Origin: Saturnia japonica
Taxonomy: Eukaryota > Arthropoda > Insecta > Lepidoptera > Saturniidae
Length of the DNA: 64,000 nucleotides
Assembly: GCA_033032175.1 (NCBI GenBank)
Contig: CM065310.1
Coordinates: 3,844,001-3,908,000 of the forward strand
Direction of reading: 5' to 3'
In this document: positions 49,184-61,075 of the stretch, piece by piece
Position numbering within the stretch: the stretch's first letter is position 1
How the letters are laid out: each line of letters begins with the position of its first letter
Translations under genes and position numbers: made by a program
Notes under the pieces: generated by a model
What the model saw: only the letters and a program-made list of their open reading frames with translations
What the model was told of the DNA's origin: nothing
Database searches by the model: none

Positions 49184-50597
49184 ATATGTAGATAAATTAT
49201 TTAGCATAAGTTTTAGTTTAAAAAAATACACCAAATTTTATCTACAATAGGTTATTTTATCTTATATTTAGATCTGATTTCTTATCTGCTTATGCTATTT
49301 GAGATATACATAATATTTAGAGATATTTGTGATAGTACTTTGTGAAACTTCGATATCGAACAACGTTTCGTTTTAGTACGAAGCACTCCGTACCGTAAGT
49401 TTTTAATATTTTGTATTTTAATGAATATATTTAATATAAATAATTGAATATATTGTATTTGTATTACTGTTTTAATTTTTAACGTTGAAATAATTCTCTA
49501 TGTTTTAATTATTTTTTTTATCGTTGTGGCCACAATCTCATCTGTCGATGTGGTTTCAAGATGGTAGCACGTTAAGCCTACTGGAAGACGGGCTCTGAAG
49601 TGCAGCTGCCGGAACACACCTATTGGTGTTTGGGGATAGATTTATTAGATAGATTAGATAGGGAATGTATTTTTTTATGGATGTCCAGCCATTATTTCTT
49701 TGTTTATTAACCGATTTCGATTATCATTTTTTTGTTAAATAGGATACCATTTTATTTCATTGGCATTGAACCATCGACTTTGAAGGTACACTAGGGAACT
49801 CTTCAAAATCATTGAAGTTGCCTTCCTTTTTTGTTAAAAATTGTCTAGTATTTCTTCGACTAGACCAGGGTTTGTACATAATTCTGTCATAAGATGACCA
49901 TTGTTCACCAAAATAATCTTCATTGTGATACTTACACATGATTATGTGTAAATAATAAAGGGTTGTTTTCTTAGTCGATTATTACTCGGAAAATGTGCTC
50001 TAATAAGTCTACTGTCATTGTTCGAAGTATGCAGATGAAAATAATTATTTACAAATCAAAATTTAATATCTTCTCCTCTCGGTGTCTTATCAAATATACA
50101 AGAAAACACATATATAGGGGTAAACTTGGATTGTAAAACATTATATAAATACAAAATTTCATCCAAATCGTTAGAGCCATTTCCGAGAAACTAATTACAT
50201 ATGTACAAGAATTGCTAACTTAATAATATTATATAAGTGAATTAATTTTGAAACACAAAACCTAGTGTTTCTTACAGACGGATTTGTGTTATCCTTTACA
50301 TCTATTATTTAATATTCGAACGGTGAAGTGCAGTGCTGCGAACACTGTGAGGTGTCGCATGTCGCTAAGGTTATTATGTAGACTGTACTACATTTCAATA
50401 ATACTTACCTACTTGTTCTATATGTATGTATCTGGCGAACACTCATCGTTCGATTTACGCATTTAGTGTTAGTCATTTTGAGATTTTTATGTTGTTCAAA
50501 TTACTATTACGTAGGTAATTAATATTTGTATGTTAAGTTGTAGGATATAATAACACTTTATTTAAATCTTAATTTAAACATTCACAAATATTTGTTA
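49184..50597. other. inner part of the duplicated segment
   Basis: Holds an F repeat (49670-49880) and, at about 50310-50500, a second copy of the 'gtcgcatgtcgctaa...tctggcgaacactcatcgtt' block also found at 45840-46050. No gene. Confidence 0.5.
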
Positions 50598-51119
50598 CTA
50601 ACTGTGCCCGCGGCTTCGCTCACGTGGACTACAGAATGCCCGCGCGAATCTTAGTCCTCCTCTCCCGGCTATTTTAAAGACAAAAATGCTTATTGTGGGT
50701 GTTCCTTAGACGATAGACGTATACTCTCCTGGACTTTTTTCTAGGTCTTTTTTTATGCCTATGATTATGTAGTACATTAATTTGCTATATCTCTTATGAT
50801 TTACTCAGCATAAGCCATTTAAGAGCCCGAATTGATTCACCACGAACAGTTTTTTTCTTATTTGTGCGGAACACTAATTCTTTTTCTAAAATAAAAGTAG
50901 CCTAAGTTACTCCCTATATCATCAGCTATCTATTAGTGAATGTCCCGTTAAAATCGGTCTAACCGTTTCAGAGATTACCCGGAACAAACAGACAGACAGA
51001 CAAAAAAAATTTAAAATGAGCTTTTTGCTATATGTCATATATACTTTCACATGCATTTAGTAAAAAACTGTTATTTTGACATTACAAACAGATACTTCAA
51101 TTTTATTAATTGTAATAGA
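50598..51119 (-). mobile_element. Helitron-like element, family 1 (copy A, second)
   Basis: 'ctaactgtgcccgcggcttc' to 'ttaattgtaataga'. Colinear with the other family 1 copies. Confidence 0.65.
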
Positions 51120-51651
51120 TTTAATTTTATTGTTGTAGCTCAGTTTTATGTTCAGTGTCATTATGATGTTATACTCCTAAAGACATCTCTTTGGTGGTTT
51201 CTTTTCTTATCTTTTTCATAACTCGATGATACTGAAGCGATTGAGGCAATATCGTAACCTACTATTGTTTTCCAAAGTTTTTCTTTTATTCTATTTTATA
51301 TGGTTTTGATTTAGACGAAGGCACAAGCAATATTAACATTAAATTATAGTACTCTTTATTTTTAAAAAAACTTTCGGGCTATAAAATTTTAGTAGAATCA
51401 GCAAAATTAAAGTAAGTAACTTGATTATTTATATATAATTATTCATATTTAACTATTTAAGTATAAAATATTATTAATTCTGGATTATATATTTTAGTTT
51501 TATTTTAAGTTAAAATGATAGTAAGAGTATATATTTTACACATATTTTTATTTATTATTAAATACGGCATAATATACATTTGTCAAAATGTGAGTTCAAA
51601 TATCAAAAGTATCTTTGTTGATTTTAATTGTAATGAAATTGGAAATGGAAG

Positions 51652-53283
51652 CTAATTATCTTCTTCTTCTTCGTCGTCTTCTTCTTCTTGTCGCTCAAAA
51701 ATGTTCGATTCATTGTCATCATCCTCATTATCTGTCATGTTCATCTCCAAACCTTCCAGAATATCGGGATCATATGTATTTTCTTCATCGGGATTATTTG
51801 GATACAGTGAAGCGTTGAGGCAAGCTTGTCCGTTGCACTGGCCGCAAGCTAAAGAACATTGTAGCCCTGATTTTCTGCATCCACAGCGGGAACCACAACC
51901 ATTTTTGCAATTGCAAAATATTACGTTTAGTAGTTCGGCTGGTGCTGGAGGTAATAACATTCGTATGGGCTCCAGGATTTCATTTTCAAGCATCCAGCCC
52001 CATTCTTGAGGTTCTAAGTCCTTCCCTAACCACGTTTGAATCTGGTAGTAGACACGTTTTATGTGTTGATGAGCTGCTACACTTGTTGGTGGAAGTGTTG
52101 ACAGTTGTACAGGTTTATTTAGTTTTGTAAATTTGATGAATTGCGTGTAGCGGAAATGATCAATGTTGTCCTCAGATTTTGGAGCATTATATAATGCCAA
52201 CAAGATGCGCACTCCATTTTCTAATAATGTTTGTTTTGGGCAGTTTTCTTGTTGAAATACTTCCACCAGTTTATCTAAATCAGGAATTTTTTCCAATGCT
52301 CTAGTAACAGTTTTTTTTCCTTTTTTAAATAGCGCAGAAGTCGTGTCACAGCCACTGAATGCGTGTAAAAATAAAATGTGCTTTTTAGTACGAGGATATT
52401 GGTCAAAACTTTTAGTAGAATATATTTGTGTTTTGACATTGCCTTTGCCAACTTTTTTCAAAAAAATTTCCTGATGATGTGACTGAGTACGTCCAATTAA
52501 AATAACGAGCAAATCGATATCTTCTCCTATGATGACAGCAGTCTTTTGATGTTCTGATAAGGCAATAGCTGTGTCAATGATGAGAACATCAGCATCATCT
52601 CTGGCTTGTTTTGTTGTGATATTAACAGTTTTAAATTTTTCAACAAGCATGTCGATAATTTTTTTTTTATTAGACCGATTTGATAAAAAAATTTCTTGAC
52701 TGATTGGCACAACCATTGTTTCGTCAAAACAAACTTCATATGATTTTGAAAGTGCAGCAGTTCTTCTTTGTTGTTCCAGTGCTTTAATATTTTTACTATA
52801 GTCCGAATATCCGTCAAATACAACAACAATTGCTGAGCCATAATGTGTTTGTAAATATTTAATGTACTTATTTAAAATAATAGAGAAAGTATCGTCTTTG
52901 CTCCATACGACGCGATGCAGAAGAAATCCACCATCGATGATGTATGTTACATTATTTTCATCAAGATCGATAACGACAGGCATCATATTGTCATATAATG
53001 TTGCTTTCGTGGTTTTTCTCATGCCATTACTATCAAATAAAGATGTCGGATACGGGCTTAGTTCATACTGAAGATATTCTTGTAAATTACTTTCAAATTT
53101 TTTGCTTACAGTTATTCTCTGGAAAAGTAACATTGGATATATAGAAACTTTACAATCATTAATTTTGACAGATTTGTTAATGGCTGAAAGCGGTAAAACC
53201 TTATCGACGCGTTTTAACTTTATTTCGTTGAAGTAATTGACTTTATAACGTACTGATAACCATAACTCACGCTTGACCTTGCA
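51652..53283 (-). CDS. PIN/FEN1-like nuclease with TSO1-like CXC domain, 5'-incomplete
   Basis: From the first Met (53133) the ORF is 493 aa, but the frame stays open for 50 more sense codons to 53283 (including VNYFNEIKLKRVDKVLPL), so the N-terminus is cut or on another exon. Numbering from that Met: IIDGGFLLHR (D67), VVVFDGYSD (D107), RDDADVLIIDTA (D179, D180, D182), IGEDIDLLV (E204, D205, D207) and HAFSGCDTTSALF (D263). These are the spaced acidic motifs of XPG/FEN1-type PIN nucleases. Residues 407-440 are a cysteine-rich CXC motif (CNCKNGCGSRCGC, then CSLACGQCNGQACLN), like the DNA-binding tesmin/TSO1 domain. The tail from about 455 is highly acidic. No stop or frameshift occurs. Function is unknown; it is likely a mobile or multicopy gene. 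It lies between the duplicated segments. Confidence 0.75.
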   Translation of the reverse strand, partial: CKVKRELWLSVRYKVNYFNEIKLKRVDKVLPLSAINKSVKINDCKVSIYPMLLFQRITVSKKFESNLQEYLQYELSPYPTSLFDSNGMRKTTKATLYDNMMPVVIDLDENNVTYIIDGGFLLHRVVWSKDDTFSIILNKYIKYLQTHYGSAIVVVFDGYSDYSKNIKALEQQRRTAALSKSYEVCFDETMVVPISQEIFLSNRSNKKKIIDMLVEKFKTVNITTKQARDDADVLIIDTAIALSEHQKTAVIIGEDIDLLVILIGRTQSHHQEIFLKKVGKGNVKTQIYSTKSFDQYPRTKKHILFLHAFSGCDTTSALFKKGKKTVTRALEKIPDLDKLVEVFQQENCPKQTLLENGVRILLALYNAPKSEDNIDHFRYTQFIKFTKLNKPVQLSTLPPTSVAAHQHIKRVYYQIQTWLGKDLEPQEWGWMLENEILEPIRMLLPPAPAELLNVIFCNCKNGCGSRCGCRKSGLQCSLACGQCNGQACLNASLYPNNPDEENTYDPDILEGLEMNMTDNEDDDNESNIFERQEEEDDEEEEDN

Positions 53284-53605
53284 TTAGGCCGTATATGACT
53301 GTACGATGTGCACTCTTCGCGCTCTACCTTCAAAACGGTTGGTTGTATGAAAAAAAAGTTTAAACAAAAGTTGTAGGGAATTTTATAGCCTACAACTTTT
53401 ATAATAAATGCAAATCTCATTTAACCGATAGGAAGCCAGATATTCGCGAAAAACCGATTTTTGTGACCTTTGACCTTGAATATCTTGAGACGCGGACACG
53501 ATAACGATTGTGACTTTTGAGACAACATTTAGAATGACAAAACAAAGGTTCATACCAATTTGCAGCTTATTATCTTTCATTCCGAGGTGAAAGCCCTAAT
53601 ATGAC
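53284..53605. other. flank of the PIN-CXC ORF
   Basis: AT-rich; contains an imperfect inverted repeat 'aaaagttgtagg' / 'cctacaactttt' (53367-53402). No exon was confidently found. Confidence 0.4.
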
Positions 53606-53876
53606 TGGGCTACTTCCCCAGAATGCTTTATTATCGTGGTTACTGCTTCACTTCATCTTTTTAAATTTTGAGTTTCTGCCTATGTAGACAATTTTGCCAA
53701 TGTCAAGTGTGACAAATAAACGTTATAGAATTTAGGTGCTAAATACTTATAGATAGGTTAAGTAGTTAATAAGAAGGTTGTGAAATACAAAAATAATTTA
53801 TCACATCCGACTTGTCATTACAGAGATTAACGCGTTGAAATAAACAATTACTGAGATACAATATGTATGTTATTTA
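53606..53876. repeat. direct repeat X, left copy
   Basis: From 'ttccccagaatgctttatta' to 'gagatacaata'. Repeated at 59998-60243 with few changes, so X flanks copy B on both sides. Confidence 0.85.
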
Positions 53877-55121
53877 TAATCGATGTACCATTAGTAATTA
53901 CTGATATTAGTAGTTCGATGATGAGTGATCATTTATAATCGATGTACCATTAGTAATTATTGATATTAGTAGTTCGGAAATGAGTGATAATTCATAATCA
54001 GTTGATAACGACACACCAACAGTTCTCGCTGTATAACGCTGACTGCGCCCCTCTTCAAGCATTGTCATAAATCTAGTACACTCTTCAGAGTTTAGTGGCA
54101 TGTTTTTAATTGAACTTCATCAGCATAATGAATTTCTGCACAAGAAATGCCATATTTATATGATACAACAGAAACAAATATATAATAAACTTTTCATATT
54201 TTACTTCTTTCTAAATAAAAAGGTTTTACTTTAATTCTTTCTATATTTGCAATAAAATAAGCTTTAGTTTTTGCGGCTTGCGGCCCAGTGTATTATTTAC
54301 CATTCGACCGGTGCAGTGCAATGCTGTGGACACTGTGGGATGTCGCATGTCGCTAAAGTTATTACGTAGGCTCTGTACATCTGTACTACATTCCAATAAC
54401 TACATACCTACGTGTTTAATTATGGACAAGTGTTTATGTACGCTCATTAATATTTCTGGCGAACACTCAGCGTTCGATTTACGCATTTAGCGTTAGTCAT
54501 TTTGAGATTATTATGTTGTACACGCAAAAACGGCTTAACGTATTTGGATGAAATTTGTCACACAGATAGTCTGTGACCTGGATTTAACACGTAAGATACT
54601 AAATACTGTTGTTTTCCAATATCCACACGGGCGAAGTCGCTGGTACAGCTTGTAATGTAATAAATATGATAAAGCAACCAAATTGGTTGCATGGTTGACA
54701 AGCAATAAAAATCTTCATTCAAACTAGATTTATGTATGTATTTATAGAATGCAATAATAATTTCAGTCCGCTATTCAACAATTGTGTTTGAAACGTGACG
54801 TATAATTTCTTTTTATAATTGTCTTTTTTTGTACAACTTAGCAAACAAGCATACGGCCTGCCTTGTTCTAAGCTGCTACTGTAAGCTTTGGATGCTTGTA
54901 ATACCACAGGTATCACAAGCGCGTTGCCGATATGGACTGACTTGAATGTTTCTTTTTTGTTGGATAGGGGATAGCTCAAGGTGGTTCCATTTTAATTTCA
55001 TATGCATTGGACCTTCTACTTCGATACACAAGAGAACTCTTAAAAATCATTGCAGTTGGTTTTCCTTTTTATTTAAACGATATTAAGGATCTTATATATC
55101 ATATGTAATTATATATGCATA

Positions 55122-55287
55122 CTAGCTGTGCCCGCGGCTCCGCACGCGTTAACTACAAAATTGTTGTTTATGAAGATATCGTGTTTTTTTTAAGTTGAGG
55201 AATAAAACATTTAAAAAATATATCTACTTAGTAGTTTTTGCATGATGCATACACAACGGCAAACTTCAATCATTTTATTTATATAGA
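55122..55287 (-). mobile_element. Helitron-like element, family 4 (copy B)
   Basis: Duplicate of 46662-46827. Confidence 0.6.
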
Positions 55288-55319
55288 TAATTGTGCCAAC
55301 ATACATTCTTAGTTGTTAA

Positions 55320-56738
55320 TCCTTAGTAGTTCCTCTAAAGGTTATATTTAATAAGTCACTAAAAACAGGCGTATTTCCTAGTAAATGGAAAGAAGCATAC
55401 GTTGTTCCTATATATAAAGCTGGATCCAAGAGTAATGTTGAGAATTACCGGCCAGTATCCCTATTGTCTGTTTTTAGTAAGTTCTTTGAAAAATTGGTGC
55501 ACGATAAAATATACAGTTCAATTTCTTTGTCTATACCATTGGAACAGCATGGGTTTATGAAACGAAGATCAACACTATCCAATCTAGCAGTATTTTCAGA
55601 TTACATAGCTACAGCTATGGATCAAGGTTATCAGGTGGATGTCATGTATACCGATTACTCTAAGTGTTTTGATTGTATTAATCATGATATCCTCTTACTT
55701 AAGCTTGACAGGATAGGTGTACACGGTGATCTCTTGAGGTGGTTTAAATCCTACATTCACAATAGAAATCAGGCGGTTCGAATTGGGGCATTTCTCTCTG
55801 GCTTTCAAACTATTCCTTCAGGTATACCGCAGGGTTCACACCTAGGACCATTGCTTTTTAACATTTATATCTCCGATATATCCTCTTGCTTCACCTCCGC
55901 CAGGTACCTTATGTATGCCGATGATACCAAAATTTTCAGCGCTATTCGTACTATTGATGACTGCCACATGTTTACAGAATAAACTTTTGCGACTTTGTGA
56001 TTATTGCAAGTTAAATAAGCTAAATTTAAATGTAAAGAAATGTAATGTAATAACATACACTAGAAAACATCAACCTATAAATTATATCTATATACTTGAC
56101 ATGATGCCAGTGCAGAGGGTTTCTGTCATTCGTGATTTGGGGGTGATCATGGATTCCAAACTGCTTTGTACGTATCACTATGATTACATACGTCAGAAAG
56201 CTTTAAAAATGTTTGGATTCATTTGCAGAGTTGCAAGGCCTTTTGTAAACTTAAACTCACTAAAATATTATATTTTACATACATTAGGAGCTATCTCGAT
56301 TATGCTTCGCCAATATGGTCACCAGATTATATCACACATAAGACTAGTCTAGACAACATTCAAAGTAAATTCCTGAGATATCTAAATTATGAATTTAATA
56401 ACGAGCATAAGTCATACTTAATTGATTTGGACTTTTACAATTTAACTTCTTTATCAAAACGACGATCTATCTTCGACATGAGATTATTATACGATATTTT
56501 GAACAACAATATTGATTGCCCCGAACTAGTGAATAGGATTAATTTCAAAACACATACACAAATTATTCGAAATCCGCGCTTATTTGCACCACCGCCAATT
56601 AAACACAATTATGCTAAGAACTCTGTTTTACAAAGATGTTTTAACATGTATGACACGAAGTTTAGTCATATTGACTTATTCCAGTCAAATAAGAATGTTT
56701 TCTTAAAAGAATTAAAATCGAAAAACACATTGAAATAG
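55320..56738 (+). mobile_element. truncated LINE reverse transcriptase (copy B)
   Basis: Duplicate of 46860-48278 with identical truncation point and frameshifts. It differs at a few residues (for example FSKFFEKLVHDK against FSKLFEKLVHDQ). The first palm ORF ends in TAA where copy A has TGA. Confidence 0.9.
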
Positions 56739-57107
56739 TCATCATGGCTGTGAAACAGGAACACAGAAAGGACTCAGTTTACTCTCTATTACATATAACA
56801 TACATACATATACAATTCACATATGCTTTCACTGAGGAGCATATGATCCCACCACACCTATACACTCCCACGCACATGCACACTACACGCAGACTCACAC
56901 TCCCACTCACATTGAGATATAGAAACACATAATACTTTATAATGATATTTTTTTATGTATATAAATATTTAACCGCTGCATAACAAACAAAATTTAATAA
57001 TAATTGTTTCGTAATTGGCACGACATGATTGCAAAACATAACAAATGTATATTTTGTGTTAAATGTGCTGTGAAGCAATATGTACCAAATAAAAAATAAA
57101 AATAAAA

Positions 57108-57640
57108 CTAGCTATGCCCGCGGCTTCGCTCACGTGGACTACAATATGCCATCGATCGAGCACACGCGCGCGAATCTTCCCTTCTCCCGGCTATTTTAAA
57201 GGCAAAAATGCTTACTGTAGGTGTTCCCTAGAATACAGACATATACTCTTGACTCTTGACTTTTGACTTTTTTTTAGACCTTTTTAATATCTACAATTTA
57301 TTTCGTGGTACATTAATTTGTTATATCTCGTATGGTTTACTCCGCGTAAGCCATTTAAGCGCCCGAATTAATTCTCCATGACCAGTTTTTTTAATAGCGC
57401 GGAACCCTACATTTTTTAAAAATAAAATTAGCCTATGTTACTTCTTACATCAGCTATCTACCAGTGAAAGTCCCGTCAAAATCGGTGAAACCGTTTCGGA
57501 GATTACCAGGAACAAACAGACAAAAATTTTAAAAATGGGTTTTTATGTTATTGGTATCTTTTATATTTTTATATGCATTTAATAAAAAGCCTTTATTTTG
57601 ACATTACAAAAAGACATTTCAATTTTATTAATTGTGTAGA
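57108..57640 (-). mobile_element. Helitron-like element, family 1 (copy B, first)
   Basis: Duplicate of 48648-49183, with a 3-bp deletion ('cttacatcagc'). Confidence 0.7.
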
Positions 57641-59048
57641 ATATGTAGATAAATTATTTAGCATAAGTTTTAGTTTAAAAAAAAACACCAAATTTTATCT
57701 ACAATAGGTTATTTTATCTTATATTTAGATCTGATTTCTTATCTGCTTATGCTATTTGAGATATACATAATATTTAGAGATATTTGTGATAGTACTTTGT
57801 GAAACTTCGATATCGAACAACGTTTCGTTTTAGTACGAAGCACTCCGTACCGTAAGTTTTTAATATTTTGTATTTTAATGAATATATTTAATATAAATAA
57901 TTGAATATATTGTATTTGTATTACTGTTTTAATTTTTAACGTTGAAATAATTCTCTGTTTTAATTTTTTTTTTTATCGTTGTGGCCACAATCTCATCTGT
58001 CGATGTGGTTTCAAGATGGTAGCACGTTAAGCCTACTGGAAGACGGGCTCTGAAGTGCAGCTGCCGGAACACACCTATTGGTGTTTGGGGATAGATTTAT
58101 TAGATAGATTAGATAGGGAATGTATTTTTTTATGGATGTCCAGCCATTATTTCTTTGTTTATTAACCGATTTCGATTATCATTTTTTTGTTAAATAGGAT
58201 ACCATTTTATTTCATTGGCATTGAACCATCGACTTTGAAGGTACACTAGGGAATTCTTCAAAATCATTGAAGTTGCCTTCCTTTTTTGTTAAAAATTGTC
58301 TAGTATTTCTTCGACTAGACCAGGGTTTGTACATAATTCTGTCATAAGATGACCATTGTTCACCAAAATAATCTTCATTGTGATACTTACACATGATTAT
58401 GTGTAAATAATAAAGGGTTGTTTTCTTAGTCGATTATTACTCGGAAAATGTGCTCTAATAAGTCTACTGTCATTGTTCGAAGTATGCAGATGAAAATAAT
58501 TATTTAAAAATCAAAATTTAATATCTTCTCCTCTCGGTGTCTTATCAAATATACAAGAAAACACGTATATAGGGGTAAACTTGGATTGTAAAACATCTAA
58601 ATACAAAATTTCATCCAAATCGATAGAGCCATTTCCGAGAAACTAATTACATATGTACAAGAATTGCTAACTTAATAGTATTATATAAGTGAATAAATTT
58701 TGAAACACAAATCCTAGTGCTTCTTACAGACGGATTTGTGTTTTCCTTTACATCTATTATTTAATATTCGACCGGTGAAGTGCAGTGCTGTGAACACTGT
58801 GAGGTGTCGCATGTCGCTAAGGTTATTTGTAGACTGTACTACATTTCAATAATACTTACCTACTTGTTCTATATGTATGTATCTGGCGAACACTCATCGT
58901 TCGATTTACGCATTTAGTGTTAGTCATTTTGAGATTTTTATGTTGTTCAAATTACTATTACGTACGTAATTAATATTTGTATGTTAAGTTGTAGGATATA
59001 ATAACACTTTATTTAAATCTTAATTTAAACATTCACAAATATTTGTTA

Positions 59049-59578
59049 CTAGCTGTGCCCGCGGCTTCGCTCACGTGGACTACAGAATGCCCGCGCGAAT
59101 CTTAGTCCTCCTCTCCCGGCTATTTTAAAGACAAAAATGCTTATTGTGGGTGTTCCTTAGACGATAGACGTATACTCTCCTGGACTTTTTTGTAGGTCTT
59201 TTTTTATGCCTATGATTATGTAGTACATTAATTTGCTATATCTCTTATGATTTACTCAGCATAAGCCATTTAAGAGCCCGAATTGATTCACCACGAACAG
59301 TTTTTTTTCTTATTTGTGCGGAACACTAATTCTTTTTCTAAAATAAAAATAGCCTAAGTTACTCCCTATATCATCAGCTATCTATTAGTGAATGTCCCGT
59401 TAAAATCGGTCTAACCGTTTCGGAGATTACCCGGAACAAACAGACAGACAGACAAAGAAAATTTAAAATGAGCTTTTTGCTAGTCATATATACTTTCACA
59501 TGCATTTAGTAAAAAACTGTTATTTTGACATTACAAACAGATACTTCAATTTTATTAATTGTAATAGATTTAATTTTA
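59049..59578 (-). mobile_element. Helitron-like element, family 1 (copy B, second)
   Basis: Duplicate of 50598-51119; here the terminus is CTAG rather than CTAA. Confidence 0.65.
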
Positions 59579-59861
59579 TTGTTGTAGCTCAGTTTTATGT
59601 TCAGTGTCATAATGATGTTATACTCGTAAAGACATCTCTTTGGTGGTTTCTTTTCTTATGTTTTTCTGTTATAACTCGATGATACTGAAGCGATTGAGGC
59701 AATATCGTAACCTACTTTTGTTTTCCAAAGTTTTTCTTTTATTCTATTTTATATGGTTTTGATTTAGACGAAGGCACAAGCAATATTAACATTAAATTAT
59801 AGTACTCTTTATTTTTAAAAAAACTTTCGGGCTATAAAATTTTAGTAGAATCAGCAAAATT

Positions 59862-59997
59862 TGAATTATTGTCAAACACGATTCAGCCACGGTTTTACCC
59901 ATATTAAATTTCCCCGTGTAATTGCCCGTGTACTGAGTAGCCCACAGATCAGTAGTGTAGTCTATCGTTTTCAATTCCTATACGTATCTACACCTTC
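59862..59997. other. unique 136-bp spacer between copy B and repeat X
   Basis: Replaces the 2.2-kb PIN-CXC interval found after copy A. It includes 'cagccacggttttacccata', weakly like the termini at 5715 and 35534. Confidence 0.6.
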
Positions 59998-60243
59998 CCC
60001 AGAATGCTTTACTATCGTGGTTACTGCTTCACTTCATCTTTTTAAATTTTGAGTTTCTGCCTATGTAGACAATTTTGCCAATGTCAAGTGTGACAAATAA
60101 ACGTTATAGAATTTAGGTGCTAAATACTTATAGGTTATGTAGTTAATAAGAAGGTTGTGAAATACAAAAATAATTTATCACATCCGACTTGTCATTACAG
60201 AGATTAACGCGTTGAAATAAACAATTGAGCTGAGATACAATAT
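59998..60243. repeat. direct repeat X, right copy
   Basis: See 53606-53876. It ends '...gagctgagatacaatatt' and is not followed by the palindromic array. Confidence 0.85.
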
Positions 60244-60894
60244 TAGTATTGATTATTTATTGTATTGTTTTCTTTATAGGAAAATATTATTTGTGTTGGT
60301 GATTATAAATTATGCTATAATTATGTAATTAATATAATAAATTATTTATTATAATTTTAAGTAAGCTATGTAATCAAACTTTTAATTTAAGACATTTTTA
60401 AACAATTTTTCTATTATTTTTATATTTTTGTTTATCAGATAGTGTTATATTCAGTGTTTTTTTTAATAAACTTAAAATTTCAGGCATTTTTAACAATTCA
60501 TGTCTTTGAATGACGTAGGCGTTACTTTACGGAAATCGATCGTTTTATTGCAGAAAGATTTTATTGTTTTCAAGTGGAAGTAGCAAAGGAAATACGGATA
60601 AATTAATTTATGTCTTTTTAAAATGAACTTTAAACTTAAGTTATTGATGTCTTTTTTGTATGTTAATGGTATTTTTTATCTCGGTTATGTAACCTCAACG
60701 GTTTATGGATATACTATATCGTGACAACGGATTTTACTTTATCACACGTCAATATTTACCACTCGAGGATATTCGGCACGCGTTATCTAAAATATGAATT
60801 GTTTGACTACTGTATTAAAATTCTTCACCTTTTTTATTTCATTGCAACTGTGTTCATCCACATTAATTCTGCCAACGTCGCGTGAATATCAGTT
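60244..60894. other. no gene recognised
   Basis: AT-rich spacer. Confidence 0.35.
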
Positions 60895-61075
60895 TTTCTA
60901 ATTATTCTTGTAATGTTCAAACATATTTAATCAATATGGCGGCTTCCTTGCTAAAACTGTTCAAGGAGTTTTTGTGGCAACGTAAAATGCATGTTCCAAA
61001 GTATTATATATAATCTTACTGTTTACATCACGTAATATGCCACCAAAATTACATTTTATAGAGCCAAATAACACA
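60895..61075 (-). repeat. SINE-like family 2, fragment
   Basis: 'tatggcggcttccttgctaa', 'aaggagtttttgtgg', 'cacgtaatatgccaccaaaa' correspond to the middle of 33218-33541. Confidence 0.5.

Larger units (their letters stand above)
45338..51408. repeat. duplicated ~6 kb segment, copy A
   Basis: Matches 53877-59861 nearly base for base (offset 8460 at the left, 8453 at the right after small indels). It contains the tail of the palindromic array, a family 4 and two family 1 Helitron-like elements, a truncated LINE and two F repeats. The few differences I saw are single substitutions and short indels. Confidence 0.9.
53877..59861. repeat. duplicated ~6 kb segment, copy B
   Basis: Near-identical partner of 45338-51408. 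It includes only about two units of the palindromic array at its left end. It diverges abruptly from copy A after 'gtagaatcagcaaaatt'. Confidence 0.9.
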
